A DNA stretch of 64,000 nucleotides from Arenicellales bacterium (GCA_958295885.1 OY282380.1:1-64000), one strand, 5' to 3'. Positions 48,416-58,470 are shown, counted from the stretch's first letter. Translations and numbers: made by a program. The notes: generated by a model not told the origin, from the sequence alone.

Positions 48416-48850
48416 ATGAAAGATCCAATAATTGCAGCCTATAAGAAAGTTCAATACATCACTTTATTACAAGAAGCTAGGCGTAGAGCACCAGAGAGAT
48501 TTAATGCTGAATATGAATATGATTACTTTGAATGGTTAAAGAGTTTGGATAAATCATATCGAGTTAGAATAACGAAATATGTAAACAATTTTATTCAAAA
48601 TGAAAGGGGAAGCAAGAAGAATCTGGATTTAACTCAATATGATGACTACATCAAAGGCGAAGAATTGTGGGAACTTAGAATTGGCTCTAAAAATAGAGTT
48701 TATTACAAATATATTGATAACAATTCAATCGTAATTCTATATGGCGGAAGCAAATTAACACAGTCCAAAGCAGGGGCATCCCACGCTAAGCAAGTCAGTG
48801 CGAAATATCCGAATTTGTTTGATAATGAGCAAAATAGCCAAGTGGTGTGA
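48416..48850 (+). CDS. RelE/ParE or Gp49-like toxin candidate
   Basis: ATG 48416 (MKDPIIAAYKKVQYITLLQE), 144 residues. The C-terminal part LWELRIGSKNRVYYKYIDNN and SIVILYGGSKLTQSKAGASH has the strand pattern of RelE/HigB-type mRNA interferases (phage Gp49-like), including conserved Arg/Lys positions. The N-terminal extension EYDYFEWLKSLDKSYRVRIT is the usual helical part. It overlaps the end of the transposase chimera. A matching antitoxin is not certain; the downstream 58-residue protein is a candidate. The AT content is higher than in neighbouring chromosome, which suggests transfer. Confidence 0.55.
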   Translation: MKDPIIAAYKKVQYITLLQEARRRAPERFNAEYEYDYFEWLKSLDKSYRVRITKYVNNFIQNERGSKKNLDLTQYDDYIKGEELWELRIGSKNRVYYKYIDNNSIVILYGGSKLTQSKAGASHAKQVSAKYPNLFDNEQNSQVV

Positions 48851-48948
48851 GTGTCATTTTAGATGCCACCTGCCGGATTTTATGGACCAAAAAATAGCAT
48901 GGGAAACACCTGAGTCCAAAGATATACAAATAGCAAGGGAAATAGGAT

Positions 48949-49125
48949 ATGAGTAGAAAAAGGAAACGTATGAAATGGGATGCGGCTGTATTTCTTACAG
49001 ATGAAGATATGAGAAACCTTTATCTTCAATTGTATGCCGAAGAAGATCCAGATTTGTACGATATAGCATTGGAAGATGTGAAACGTTCTAGATTTTTACA
49101 CGAAAATAAACTGATTGAAGCCTGA
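48949..49125 (+). CDS. 58-residue protein downstream of the toxin candidate
   Basis: ATG 48949 (MSRKRKRMKWDAAVFLTDED) to TGA 49125, with GGA a few bases upstream. It has a basic N-terminus and an acidic C-terminal helix (LQLYAEEDPDLYDIALEDVK), a charge pattern seen in small antitoxins and DNA-binding proteins. It matches no family I recognise. An even shorter frame, MDQKIAWETPESKDIQIARE, ends in its start region. Confidence 0.45.
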   Translation: MSRKRKRMKWDAAVFLTDEDMRNLYLQLYAEEDPDLYDIALEDVKRSRFLHENKLIEA

Positions 49126-49151
49126 GTATGGGAAATTACATTATTTGGTAG

Positions 49152-49960
49152 TTTGTTGTCGTAGATCACTTTAAAAAGAAACAAACCATTCCGAAAGCCC
49201 GAAGAAACTGGAATCACAATACAATTTGGATTGGTGACAATTTAGATGTAATGCGAGGAATGAATTCAAGTCTCATTGACTTAATTTATCTTGACCCTCC
49301 TTTTAATTCTAATCACAACTATGCCGCCCCAATAGGAAGCGAAGCAGCTGGAGCCGCATTTAAAGACACTTGGACACTTCAAGATATAGATGAAGTTTGG
49401 CATGGTTGTTTAGCCGATAAGCACCCCGCACTTTACACATTGATAAAAGCTACAGGTGAAGTGCATAGTGATTCCATGAAGTCTTATCTGATTTATATGG
49501 TTATGCGCATTCTAGAAATGAAACGTCTTTTAAAACCAACTGGGAGTATTTATCTACATTGCGACCCTACAGCTAGTCATTATTTGAAATTAGCTATGGA
49601 TGCAATTTTTGGCAATCAGAATACAAGAAACGAAATTATTTGGTGTTATACAAGTGGTGGTGTGAGTAAGAGATGGTTTGGTAAAAAAAACATGATGTAA
49701 TTTTCTTTTATTCAAAAGAAAAATCTTATCAATTCAATGTTCAATATAGACCTTATTCAGCAGGTACCATACAAAGAGGATTAACTCAATATAAGAAAAA
49801 ATTAAATGAAAATTACACATTAAACAAAAAAGGTGCTGTTGAGAATGATTGGTGGGTTGGTATTCAGCCAGTTTTAAGTCCCACACCAGAAGAGAGAACG
49901 GGTTACCCAACTCAGAAACCCAAAAAGAAATATTACAAAAAAGGAAAAAGTAGATTTTAA
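49152..49960 (+). pseudogene. DNA N6-adenine/N4-cytosine methyltransferase fragment
   Basis: The frame is open from 49152: KKKQTIPKARRNWNHNTIWI, GDNLDVMRGM, then LIYLDPPFNSNHNYAAPIG with catalytic motif DPPF, SIYLHCDPTASHYLKLAMDA and NEIIWCYTSGGV. A frameshift in an A run at about 49684-49691 leads to KHDVIFFYSKEKSYQFN and GYPTQKP, after which homology stops at about 49928. In this class the AdoMet motif DPFxGSGTT should follow, and it is missing. No start codon precedes the N-terminal motif. It is a remnant of a restriction-modification or orphan methylase. Confidence 0.8.
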
Positions 49961-50135
49961 TGTTGTAAATGATTATCAATATTATTTATTTTCAAGAGGT
50001 TAAACAGATATTTAATTCCCTAAATTTTTAGTCAAGCGAACTGCTTGTTATGAATTAATTTGCATTGGAAGCTGAACATTTGTCATCGATTCGAATCTAG
50101 TTCAACCATCAAGAGTTGAACTGAATCGGTGAGAG
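49961..50135. other. Spacer before the DUF4338-ISAs1 element
   Basis: AT-rich, no gene. The outer end of the following element should lie here but was not resolved. Confidence 0.3.
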
Positions 50136-50379
50136 ATGGATTTTTCGGAGCTGGTTATTGAAGCGGTCAAACGCGACGAGGAGGCGGAGTTTTTGGTGCT
50201 GATGCGCGAGCATCACTATTTTGGGGTGCCTTACAAGATAGGCGAAAGTGCGTTTTATGCTGCAGATTTGCACGGCCGATGGGTTGCGTTGAGTTCATTT
50301 TATGCCTGTACCATTAACTGACAACCAATTTGAATACATTCTGTCATGTTTTATGATGAAAGATCAATTACTGTAATAC

Positions 50380-50417
50380 TTCGCACAAAGTGGGATTTAA
50401 ATCCCACTTTGTGCGAA
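50380..50417. repeat. Perfect 38-bp palindrome
   Basis: TTCGCACAAAGTGGGATTT is followed directly by its reverse complement. It lies in the left non-coding end of the IS110 element. Confidence 0.9.
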
Positions 50418-50419
50418 AA

Positions 50420-50703
50420 CGATTCTCTCGACACGGCGATGATGCACAAGATGAATATGGGATGGTACGAACTTGCGCATGATCGCCATTGTCAAACGGA
50501 TTTGGCACCCCATCTAGAGCGGCCCTTTTTATGCCAGTGTCTTTGCACACCTGCAGCGGATTCGCGCCTAGATGGGGTAACGCCCAATGATCACCTATAC
50601 GAAGTCAGAGTTCTAGCAACCCTAGTACAGGCTCCGTGGCGTTGGGTGTCTGTGCCTCATCCGTTTTTGAGTATAACTCAATCCCATCCCCGAGGAACTT
50701 AAC
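50420..50703 (+). ncRNA. Candidate IS110 bridge-RNA region
   Basis: The non-coding left end contains a long-range stem, ACCCCATCTAG with CTAGATGGGGT (about 50507-50579), enclosing a loop-rich segment. IS110-group elements encode their bridge RNA here. The loops that would match donor and target were not resolved by eye, so the exact RNA limits are unknown. Confidence 0.4.
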
Positions 50704-51961
50704 CATGCAATCTCAACCCAACTGTTATGTCGGCATCGACTGGGGACGAACTCGACATGAAGTCTGTGTGCTCGATGCAAATCTGCAAATCCTCGCTCGG
50801 CGTAACTTTGTTCACACCTCTGAGCATCTCATTGAGCTGGCGCCATGGCTGCTGCAGACCACAGGCGGCGATGCGCAGCAGCTGAAGGTAGGGCTCGAAG
50901 TACCACATGGCCCGCTGGTCTTAGCCTTGCAGGCGCACGACTTGGAAGTGTTCTCCATCAATCCGCTGCAGTCCAACCGCTTCCGCGACCGACTCTCGCC
51001 TGCCGGTGCCAAAGATGACCGCCGCGATGCGTTCGTCATCGCCCGTGCGCCTGCGACCGACGGCGATGCTTTTCGACTCGCTCCAGCACTGACCGAACAG
51101 CAGCATCTGCTGCGCACCTTGGTTCATGAAAGAGACCAGCTGGTCAAGCAAAAAGTCAAATATTGCAATCAGTTGAAGGAACTTCTATGGTCCTATTTTC
51201 CAGCCGCCTTAATGGCCGTCAAAGATGTCTCACAAAAGTGGTTCCTGCAGCTTCTGCTCAAAGCTCCAACCCCCGATCAGGCGCGTCGTCTGCAGCTTGG
51301 CACTTTGAAAAAATTACTCAAGCAGCATCGCATTCGTCGCATTGATGCCCCGACCCTGCAGCAGCTGCTGCGTCAGCCGCCGCTGCCAGGAAGCAAACTG
51401 ATCGCCCCGGCGCGAGCCCTTCAAGTCAACAACCTGGTGCAGCAGTTTCGGCTGCTGCTCCAGCTGCTTGAAACCTGCGATCGGAAGATCAAAGACATCA
51501 TTGACGCCAAGCAGAATTCTCCGATCGAAGACGACGATGCCAGCGCCACCGACGCTCAATACAGTGATGTTGAAATCTTACAGTCGGTGCCCGGACTCGG
51601 CATCAACACCATGGCGGTGCTGTTCTCAGAAGCAGAACCGGCGTTGAAACAAAGAAACTATAGTGCTTTGCGCACGCTCAGTGGCGTCGCGCCGGTGACC
51701 AAACGTTCCGGACGTAAACTCGTGGTGTGCCAGCGACGCGCAGTCAATCAGCTGCTCCAAAACGCGCTTTACCACTGGACGGCCAATGCCTGTCTGCACG
51801 ATGCTCGCTGCAAGCAGAAATATAAGGCCTTGCGTCAGCGAGGGAAATCTCATGGACAAGCCTTGCGAACGGTCGGCGATCGCTTGCTCAACGTAGTCTG
51901 CGCCATGCTTCGCAGCAATTCCTTATATCAAGCCCCAGACAGTCTACAAGAGGCCGCCTAG
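50704..51961 (+). CDS. IS110-family recombinase, intact
   Basis: 419 residues from ATG 50704. The N-terminal RuvC-like DEDD domain shows VGIDWGRTRHEVCV (first Asp), VGLEVPHGPLV (Glu) and AKDDRRDAFVIA (Asp-Asp). The C-terminal Tnp_20 domain has LQSVPGLGINTMAVLFSEAE and LSGVAPVTKRSGR, with the serine region that works with the DEDD site. Full length with no lesion. It is expected to catalyse RNA-guided insertion with a bridge RNA from its left end. Confidence 0.92.
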
Positions 51962-53739
51962 AGTCAATCAATTGGAGCGGACATTCTTACTGGTTTTAGA
52001 CTTGACAAATCATACGAAGTCCGCTGTGCTGAAAAGCAGGGCTCGAGACGAGTGGCTGGGCTGGCAGCGTCGGGATCGAATCGGTCGACTGCATCTGATC
52101 ACGAATCAGTCGCGGTTTCTGGTTCTCGAGCCGATTCCGAATCTGGTCTCGCGGACGCGCTCGCTGTTAGCGCGCCAGGTGGTGCGAGACTGGCCGCTTC
52201 GATTCGGTCATCCGCTGCTGCTGATGGAAACATTTGTCGATCCGGTGCGCTTCAAAGGCACCTGCTACCGGGCTGCGAATTGGATGCCAATCGGCGAAAC
52301 GGCTGGATTTCGGCGAATACGCGGTGGCTATCAGCGCGGCTTCTCGCCGAAAGTGATGTTCGTGCGTCCGCTGCATAAAAACGCGCGTCAGCTCCTGGCT
52401 GGGGCGCATCTGGATTCTCACTATTACCGCAACGGAGTCTGCCACAAATTGTATAGCGGTGAATATTTCAAAATCTTGCTCGATTATTTTTCATCGATCG
52501 AAGATCCGCGCCGGGCGCGCGGTCAGCGCTATCGTTTTGAGACGCTGCTGGCGATCGCGGCTGCGGCGACGCTGCGCGGCGCCCGCGACTATCAGGAAAT
52601 CGGCGAGTGGGTGCAGGCACAGTCAGATACGGTTCTCAAGTATTTCAAGGTCGTCAAGCTCCGCGGCAAAGTGCAGTGCCCCAGTGTCTATTGCATTCGC
52701 AATGTGCTGGCGCAGATCGACCCTGAGTAGTTCGATGCCGCGCTTCGCAACTGGTGCATTTCGATAGACGGTACCGACACCGCCATCGCCATAGATGGAA
52801 AAACATTGTGCGCGGCGATTGACGAGAACGGTCAGCAGCTTCATGTGTTGGGCACCAGCGAGCACCGTACCCGCATGCCCTTCAGTATAAAAAACGAAAC
52901 TGAAACAAAATTCCACAGAAAAGCACAAATACACCAGTGAGACAGGGGTGTGCGTTCCGTTGCTGGAATCGATGCCCGATCTGAAAGGCAACGTGATTGC
53001 CGCCGATGCGATGCTGACGTAGCGCAAAATCGCACAGCATGTGCTGGACCAAGAGGCTGACTACATGTTCATCCTCAAAGACAACCAAAAAATTTCAACG
53101 AGGCGGTAAGTTATTATTTCACACAACTGCAACGCCTAAAGCCGCAGGCTGAACCGGACTTTCGCACCCTCACCGGTGATGAGACCGACGCCAGAGGAAA
53201 GGCGCCGAAGATTCAGCACGGTCGTTCCGAACTGCGCGAGTTCTGGGTGAGCAACGAGCTGATGCTCTATCTGAATTCGGCATTCGATATTCCGGGCATT
53301 GCGCAGGTGTTCCGCATCCAGCGCACCTGAACCATTACAGGGAGCGTAAAGAGTGCAAACACAGTGTGAAGAGTGCGTTGGCATCACCTCACTGAGCGCC
53401 GATCAGTCCGATGCTCAGACCTTGCTGGGTTACAACCGCGGACACTGGTCGATCGAAACCGTGCATCGCATCCTGGATGACGCCAACAATTGGAACGAGG
53501 ACCACTGCCGCATCCGCACCGGGCACGGGCCCGAGAACGTCAGCGCACTTTGTCGCGTTGCGATCACAGTGATCAGACGATACAGAAAACAGGTCGCGCC
53601 GACGATGCGCGAATTGCGCGTCAACCCACGTCTGCCATTGCAGGCATCACAGTCGCCGCAACAGGCAAACTGTGCCCGGGTCCAAGCTGCAGCTGGAAAA
53701 CGCGCTCAGCAACCGATTGAAACCTGCCCTGATTGAATA

Positions 53740-54091
53740 AAATTTGACAAAAGGCGTGCAGACATCCCCCTTGTTTCAATCAGATATATGCATTGTTCGC
53801 ACGACTCAGCATGCGAAATTGTTCTATGGACCCAACAAATTTTTTGCCGTGTTACTGAACGCCAACTCTTGAATTTCAAGTCGACTTGAATTATAATAAA
53901 ACCTGTTGCAGGTTCTCTCACCTAACCTGTAGCAGAACCCTACCGAGAAAAGTCATGTTAAATTCCCTCAGTTTCGTGACTTTTCGCGTCGTCTGTCGCG
54001 GACATCATCCACAAAGTTAAATTTTACATTCATAATATTACTAGAATGTATTTAACTGAACACGCAAGCGAATGATAAATTTTTTCCTGCA
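53740..54091. other. No gene seen
   Basis: Upstream region of the TPR gene. A hairpin-like AACCTGTTGCAGGTT at about 53899-53913 is notable but has no assigned role. Confidence 0.3.
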
Positions 54092-54682
54092 ATGCCTGCC
54101 CTGATGGCCCGCCCTGTTTCAATTCGACTGCTGAAAACCGTACTGGGTTTTCTCTCAATCATTGGTTTGTTGGGATCCGGAACTGGATGGACCGACCAAA
54201 ACGATCCTCGATTGAATGATTTGTTCGAACAGCTGCAGACTGTCGGAAGTCAGTCCGCTGCTGATGAGATCACGGATGAGATTTGGGGTATTTGGCGCCA
54301 ATCCTCCGACGAAGAGATTAATCAGATGATGAAAGCCGGAATTTCTGCCATGCGCAATGCTCAGTTAGCTGAAGCTGAGAGAATATTCGACGAAATCGTG
54401 ACAAAAGCACCCGAATTTGCCGAAGGTTGGAATAAACGAGCAACGGTTTATTACTTTCTTCGTGAATTCGAGAAGTCAGCATCGGATATACGTCAAACTT
54501 TGCTGCTCGAACCCCGTCACTTCGGGGCAATCGCTGGACTAGGATTGATATTCCTTCAGCTTGACTACCATGAAAGTGCTTTGGAAACGTTCAAACAGGT
54601 TTTAGATATTCATCCACATCTGCCTGGTCCGAGGATCCAGATTGAAAAATTAATGGAATATCTTGAAAATGACCCAGTTTAA
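54092..54682 (+). CDS. Exported TPR-repeat protein
   Basis: 196 residues with an N-terminal signal or anchor (about 10-33, LLKTVLGFLSIIGLLGSG). Helical pairs with TPR spacing follow: AGISAMRNAQLAEAERIFDE, FAEGWNKRATVYYFLREFEK and AIAGLGLIFLQLDYHESALE. It probably acts as a periplasmic scaffold, with no enzymatic motif. Similar small TPR proteins occur next to many unrelated genes, so its partner is unknown. It is intact and convergent with the esterase. Confidence 0.75.
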   Translation: MPALMARPVSIRLLKTVLGFLSIIGLLGSGTGWTDQNDPRLNDLFEQLQTVGSQSAADEITDEIWGIWRQSSDEEINQMMKAGISAMRNAQLAEAERIFDEIVTKAPEFAEGWNKRATVYYFLREFEKSASDIRQTLLLEPRHFGAIAGLGLIFLQLDYHESALETFKQVLDIHPHLPGPRIQIEKLMEYLENDPV

Positions 54683-54720
54683 TCGACCGACGCAGTTTTT
54701 CAAAACATTTGCACCAACCC

Positions 54721-55413
54721 CTAAAATTCCGGCATTGATGCTGCCATTTCACATCTTCGGGCAATCCACTTGCTGATATCCACAATCTGCTGGGGTGAAA
54801 CTGAATGCGCAACCTCGTAATCCCTGGATTCGACGCTGTAACCAAGACCTCGCAGCTTTTCTCTGGAATTTTTGGCTACAGAAAATGGAATAACGTCGTC
54901 AAAGAGTCCATGCGAATACAAAATTGGAATGTCTGCATTCGCCATGTGCTTTTCACTCGCTGTCGAGTCAGCAACTGGTAAATAAGTCGATAACGCGATG
55001 ATTCCTGCCAACTGTGACGGATATCGCAAACCGCAAAATAGAGCAAGCGCACCACCTTGGGAAAAACCAGCTAACACAATCTGTCTTGAATTCAAGCCTC
55101 GGTCGATCTCTTCCTGAATACACTCGAACACGAATTGACCAGCTTGGTCAATTCCTTTTCGGTCTTCAACCGTGTGGTCCCATCCTTCCTTGAGAAGATC
55201 ATACCAAGCTCTCATTGGAAATCCAGAATAGATGGTTATGGGGCGGATTTGAGCGTTCGGGAATACGTATCGGATTGTGCATCCAGGAACATTCAGGTAA
55301 TTGGCGACCGGTACCAGGTCACGGCCATCAGCACCTAAGCCATGCAGCACTATTACGGAAAGCTGGGGTGCCCCGCTCGGGTTTATCGTATATTTGTCCT
55401 GCATGTTCTGCAA
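54721..55413 (-). CDS. Carboxylesterase/phospholipase, alpha/beta hydrolase
   Basis: 230 residues, typical of the PF02230 family. VIVLHGLGADGRDLVPVANY is the oxyanion region, LAGFSQGGALALFCGLRYP carries the nucleophilic Ser in GFSQG, ILYSHGLFDDVIPF the catalytic Asp, and DYEVAHSVSPQQI the His. It is soluble with no signal peptide and hydrolyses short-chain esters or lysophospholipids. The frame is intact and the family assignment firm; the natural substrate is unknown. Confidence 0.9.
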   Translation of the reverse strand: MQNMQDKYTINPSGAPQLSVIVLHGLGADGRDLVPVANYLNVPGCTIRYVFPNAQIRPITIYSGFPMRAWYDLLKEGWDHTVEDRKGIDQAGQFVFECIQEEIDRGLNSRQIVLAGFSQGGALALFCGLRYPSQLAGIIALSTYLPVADSTASEKHMANADIPILYSHGLFDDVIPFSVAKNSREKLRGLGYSVESRDYEVAHSVSPQQIVDISKWIARRCEMAASMPEF

Positions 55414-55694
55414 ACTGTGGTGGCAGTAAAAGAGTGCTGCATGTGCTGATAAATAATTTGAAAATTTGGTTTGATTTAGAAACCGTCGGCTTTAGATGTG
55501 ATCATTCACTCGGTTCCCGACCTCTTTCAGGAATAAAATTGTGCCGAAAGAAAAAACCGAATGGGTTCGCACCTTGTAGTATATCGTTTATGCGTGTGCA
55601 CGGCCATTCGACATACCGTGTAAAATTGCTCCATATTCTTCATAATGAACAACCGACGTCACAGTATGCTAACCCACTTGAGGTAAATAAAAAT

Positions 55695-55988
55695 ATGTCC
55701 GCGTATATCGTAGTGCAGGTACAAATTCATGACCTAGAGAAGTTTGCCGCATATCGCCAGATGGTGCCACCCACTCTGAAAGCTTATGGCGGGCGATATT
55801 TGGTTCGAGGGGGTGATTGGGAATCTTTGGAAGGCACATGGAATCCGCAGAGACTTGTAATCATTGAGTTCGACAGCGTCGACCAAGCCAAAAATTGGTG
55901 GAGCTCTGAAGAGTATGCTCCTGCAAAACAACTGAGAGAAGACTCAACGAATTCAAAAATGATTGTGGTCGAAGGTTATGAAGATTGA
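55695..55988 (+). CDS. DUF1330-family protein
   Basis: 97 residues from ATG 55695; the longer upstream frame is non-coding in character. MSAYIVVQVQIHDLEKFAAY and YGGRYLVRGGDWESLEG are the conserved ferredoxin-like core of DUF1330, a dimeric alpha-beta fold of unknown role. FDSVDQAKNWWSSEEYAPAK is the second signature. Length is normal. Confidence 0.85.
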   Translation: MSAYIVVQVQIHDLEKFAAYRQMVPPTLKAYGGRYLVRGGDWESLEGTWNPQRLVIIEFDSVDQAKNWWSSEEYAPAKQLREDSTNSKMIVVEGYED

Positions 55989-56074
55989 TTGACCAGGTCA
56001 CGGTCAACATAAAACTAGAAATCGAATTATTTCACAAAATCAATGAATTAAGTTAAGGAACAAGTTTAGAGACT

Positions 56075-57196
56075 ATGGCATCCAATCTTTTCAAATCTCA
56101 AATTCTACTGACGATTTCAGCAGTCAGCATCCCCTTTGCACTGATGTTGCCCTTAACTGCGAATGCCCAAGACATGGCAGCGCCTGTCGAAGTTGACGAA
56201 GTAACAACTGAGTTGATCAGTGAGACGGTGGCAGTATTCGGAGAACTGGTGTCCACTCAGTCGGGGCCAATACATGTTTCCATCAGTGCGCCTGTGAAAT
56301 CGGTTCACGTAAATGTGGGTGATCGCGTAGAAAAAGACGCATTGATCGCAACTCTGGATCCCACGGTTCTTGAACTGCAGAAAGCTACGGTCGAAGCGAG
56401 AATTGAAATGTCGACCTGGGCGACAAGCAGAAGAAAGACTGAACTTGAACTGGCACAGCAGCAGGAAGATCGTTTTCGGCAGTTGCGTCACTCTGCGGCA
56501 ACCACGGAAGCACAGCATGAAGACTCTCTTTTGAGATTAAAGATTGCGGAACAGGCATTAGGTGAGTCGCGGGCGGCAGCTCAGCAAATCGAGCGTGAAC
56601 TGGATATTTCAACTCACAATCTTTCCCTCACTGAAATTACTGCACCGTATAGTGGATTCGTAGTTGACCGGAATATTGAAATTGGCCAGTATGTTCGAGT
56701 TGGTGAAAGAGTCGTCACCCTGATCGGAGATCACAATCTTGAGGTGGAGGCCTATATACCCTACCGATATATCGAAGCCTTGTCGGTCGGTGACACGATC
56801 AAAGCAGAATTCGACAACGGAACAATATTTGATATTCATCTTCGAGCCTTCATTCCGGAAGAGCACGTGAGCACCCGCACCCGAGCCGTTCGGTTTGAGT
56901 TTGATCAAGACAAAATTGCGGACCAGCTCGCCGTGAGCCAGAACGTCATCGTTCACATTCCCATATCAGACCAGGAAGAAGTAGTTACAGTGCACAAGGA
57001 CGCAGTTGTAACTCTGCCCGATGGGCATATCGTTTATGTCGTGATGGAAGGAGTAGTGAATCCGAGACCGATTCGGGTCGGGCGTGCAGCTGGCAATCGT
57101 TATGAAGTCGTCGATGGCCTGCAGAACGGCGAGATTGTCGTTACGCGTGGCAATGAACGACTGCGTCCACAGCAGGCTGTCAGCATTGTCAACTGA
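56075..57196 (+). CDS. RND efflux periplasmic adaptor (MFP)
   Basis: 373 residues. The signal peptide (about 1-31, ending TANAQ) precedes a biotinyl-lipoyl-like half (VHVSIS-type HVNVGDRVEKDALIATLD), an alpha-helical hairpin (about 105-180), the second lipoyl half (ITAPYSGFVVDRNIEIGQYV), a beta-barrel domain, and a membrane-proximal part (DGLQNGEIVVTRGNERLRPQ). It bridges an inner-membrane RND pump and an outer-membrane channel. No permease follows; the RND gene of the window is on the opposite strand 2.5 kb away. Intact. Confidence 0.88.
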   Translation: MASNLFKSQILLTISAVSIPFALMLPLTANAQDMAAPVEVDEVTTELISETVAVFGELVSTQSGPIHVSISAPVKSVHVNVGDRVEKDALIATLDPTVLELQKATVEARIEMSTWATSRRKTELELAQQQEDRFRQLRHSAATTEAQHEDSLLRLKIAEQALGESRAAAQQIERELDISTHNLSLTEITAPYSGFVVDRNIEIGQYVRVGERVVTLIGDHNLEVEAYIPYRYIEALSVGDTIKAEFDNGTIFDIHLRAFIPEEHVSTRTRAVRFEFDQDKIADQLAVSQNVIVHIPISDQEEVVTVHKDAVVTLPDGHIVYVVMEGVVNPRPIRVGRAAGNRYEVVDGLQNGEIVVTRGNERLRPQQAVSIVN

Positions 57197-57262
57197 GACA
57201 ATGGCGAAAGTCGATTGCGAGCTGCAATGATTCGAGCGCGCGGTGAGGCCGACGAATCGAAT

Positions 57263-57703
57263 TCAGCTTCCTGATTCGCACTGTCGCATTCGTTCTTTCT
57301 TAGCGACAACTCGTGCGCGATGCCTGTCAACGTTGACGATGAAGCGTTCGTGAACACCGTCACCAACAATTTCGACAGAATCATGCACTTCGCATTGGAA
57401 ACGAACGCGCCGACCCAAAATTTCTTCAATGGTTACTTTTACGGTTGCGTTTTCACCGATGGGGGTTGCAGCCAAGTGTCGAATATTGACGACAACCCCT
57501 ACGGAATCCCAGCCAGAAGGAAGATTCTGGAACAGTAAATCGCGGCAGGCATACTCCATATCTGCAATCATTGATGGAGTTTCATACACTCTTAGGTCAG
57601 CACCCATAAAGGTGATGACCCGATCTTCTCCAATTGTAATCGTGCGCTTAAAAACCGCACCCTTTGTGACGGAACCAGTCGGGTCCGAAATTTTTTTGTT
57701 CAT
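57263..57703 (-). CDS. Hotdog-fold thioesterase (FlK-like)
   Basis: 146 residues. VYETPSMIADMEYACRDLL and SVGVVVNIRHLAATPIGENA, followed by VKVTIEEILGRRVRFQCEVH, are the features of the fluoroacetyl-CoA-thioesterase-like family. Such proteins hydrolyse small acyl-CoA esters, and the true substrate here is unlikely to be fluoroacetyl-CoA. It lies immediately downstream of the tRNA gene on the same strand. Confidence 0.75.
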   Translation of the reverse strand: MNKKISDPTGSVTKGAVFKRTITIGEDRVITFMGADLRVYETPSMIADMEYACRDLLFQNLPSGWDSVGVVVNIRHLAATPIGENATVKVTIEEILGRRVRFQCEVHDSVEIVGDGVHERFIVNVDRHRARVVAKKERMRQCESGS

Positions 57704-57755
57704 GCTGCTTAATTCACCTTCAACGCAATCATGTTGGATGTTTTCTTGAGATGGA

Positions 57756-57831
57756 TGGTGGAGCGGAGGAGAATCGAACTCCCGACCTTAGCATTGCGAA
57801 CGCTACGCTCTCCCTACTGAGCTACCGCCCC
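57756..57831 (-). tRNA. tRNA-Ala (anticodon CGC)
   Basis: On the minus strand the acceptor GGGGCGG pairs with CCGCTCC (one G-T), the D stem is GCTC/GAGC, the anticodon stem TAGCG/TGCTA encloses loop TTCGCAA, and the T arm GGGAG-TTCGATT-CTCCT is canonical. CCA is encoded. 76 nt. Anticodon CGC reads GCG, alanine. Confidence 0.92.
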
Positions 57832-57910
57832 AAATCTCCTTTGCAGTCGGTGCGGGCAAATCATCTGTTTGACAAGGGGCACCGACATAATACTTATTCA
57901 CCGGATGATC

Positions 57911-58411
57911 TCAGCACCGTAAGAAGTCTACAACGTCTAAACCAGGCAAATCAGAATTTTTGATGCCAGACTGCGACAGCATTGCATGGACCTGACCTCG
58001 ATGATGAGTTTGATGATTGAACATAGTCCAAAGGACTTCATGCATCGTTGACTCGCCTGGCCGACCATCCATGCGGCAATATTTAACTTTTTTACGGAGT
58101 GCATCATCGTCCAGAGCATCTGTAAAATCAATGACTGTTCGATCATGATCAGCATGTTCGGAACGCAGTTCATCGAAATCGTCATACAGAATTTGATCCA
58201 GCGAATGAATTGAATTCGCTTCAAGACCCTGCAAACGGGCCAGCCAAAGCACGTCAACCAGCAAAATGTGGTTAAGAGTGTTGTGGATGGAACCAAAAAA
58301 AACTTTGCGGTCCAGCCGATAATCTTCTGCCGTCAGATCAGAGCACAGATCATAGATGTGTTCATTTACCCATCTGTTATAATTTGCCATTGCTAATACA
58401 CTTTGATTCAT
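57911..58411 (-). CDS. DinB-family protein
   Basis: 166 residues of a four-helix DinB/YfiT-like bundle. Likely metal ligands are the His in IHNTLNHILLVD and the pair in FNHQTHHRGQVHAML. ANYNRWVNEHIYDLCSDL is the typical N-terminus. Members include metal-dependent thiol transferases; the reaction here is not deducible. Intact. Confidence 0.85.
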   Translation of the reverse strand: MNQSVLAMANYNRWVNEHIYDLCSDLTAEDYRLDRKVFFGSIHNTLNHILLVDVLWLARLQGLEANSIHSLDQILYDDFDELRSEHADHDRTVIDFTDALDDDALRKKVKYCRMDGRPGESTMHEVLWTMFNHQTHHRGQVHAMLSQSGIKNSDLPGLDVVDFLRC

Positions 58412-58470
58412 ATTAAGTGTTACGCCCTCCGGTTGTTAATTTATTCAAAATTTTCCGCGCTTCAGAATAA

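Larger units (their letters stand above)
50309..52018 (+). mobile_element. IS110-family element inserted in the DUF4338 gene
   Basis: The boundaries are inferred from where the DUF4338 reading resumes (…SSFYA | AVLKS…). No target duplication is seen, as normal for IS110. About 390 bases of non-coding left end precede the recombinase and about 55 bases follow it. This asymmetry places it in the IS110 group, where the bridge RNA is encoded in the left end. Confidence 0.7.
50136..53736 (+). pseudogene. DUF4338-ISAs1 transposase fusion, split by an IS110 and several lesions
   Basis: Starts MDFSELVIEAVKRDEEAEFL and reads REHHYFGVPYKIGESAFYAA and HGRWVALSSFYA, where an IS110 enters (about 50309). 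It resumes at about 52019: AVLKSRARDEWLGWQRRDRI, LHLITNQSRFLVLE, LLMETFVDPVRFKGTCYRAA and NWMPIGETAGFRR, a DUF4338 (DruA-like) domain. An ISAs1 transposase follows: FSSIEDPRRARGQRYRFETL, TAIAIDGKTL and, near the end, YNRGHWSIETVHRILDDANN. Stops at 52728-52730 and frameshifts near 52910, 53095 and 53330 inactivate it. The tail matches the ISAs1 fragment at 27040-28006, so that fragment may come from the same fusion family. Confidence 0.85.
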
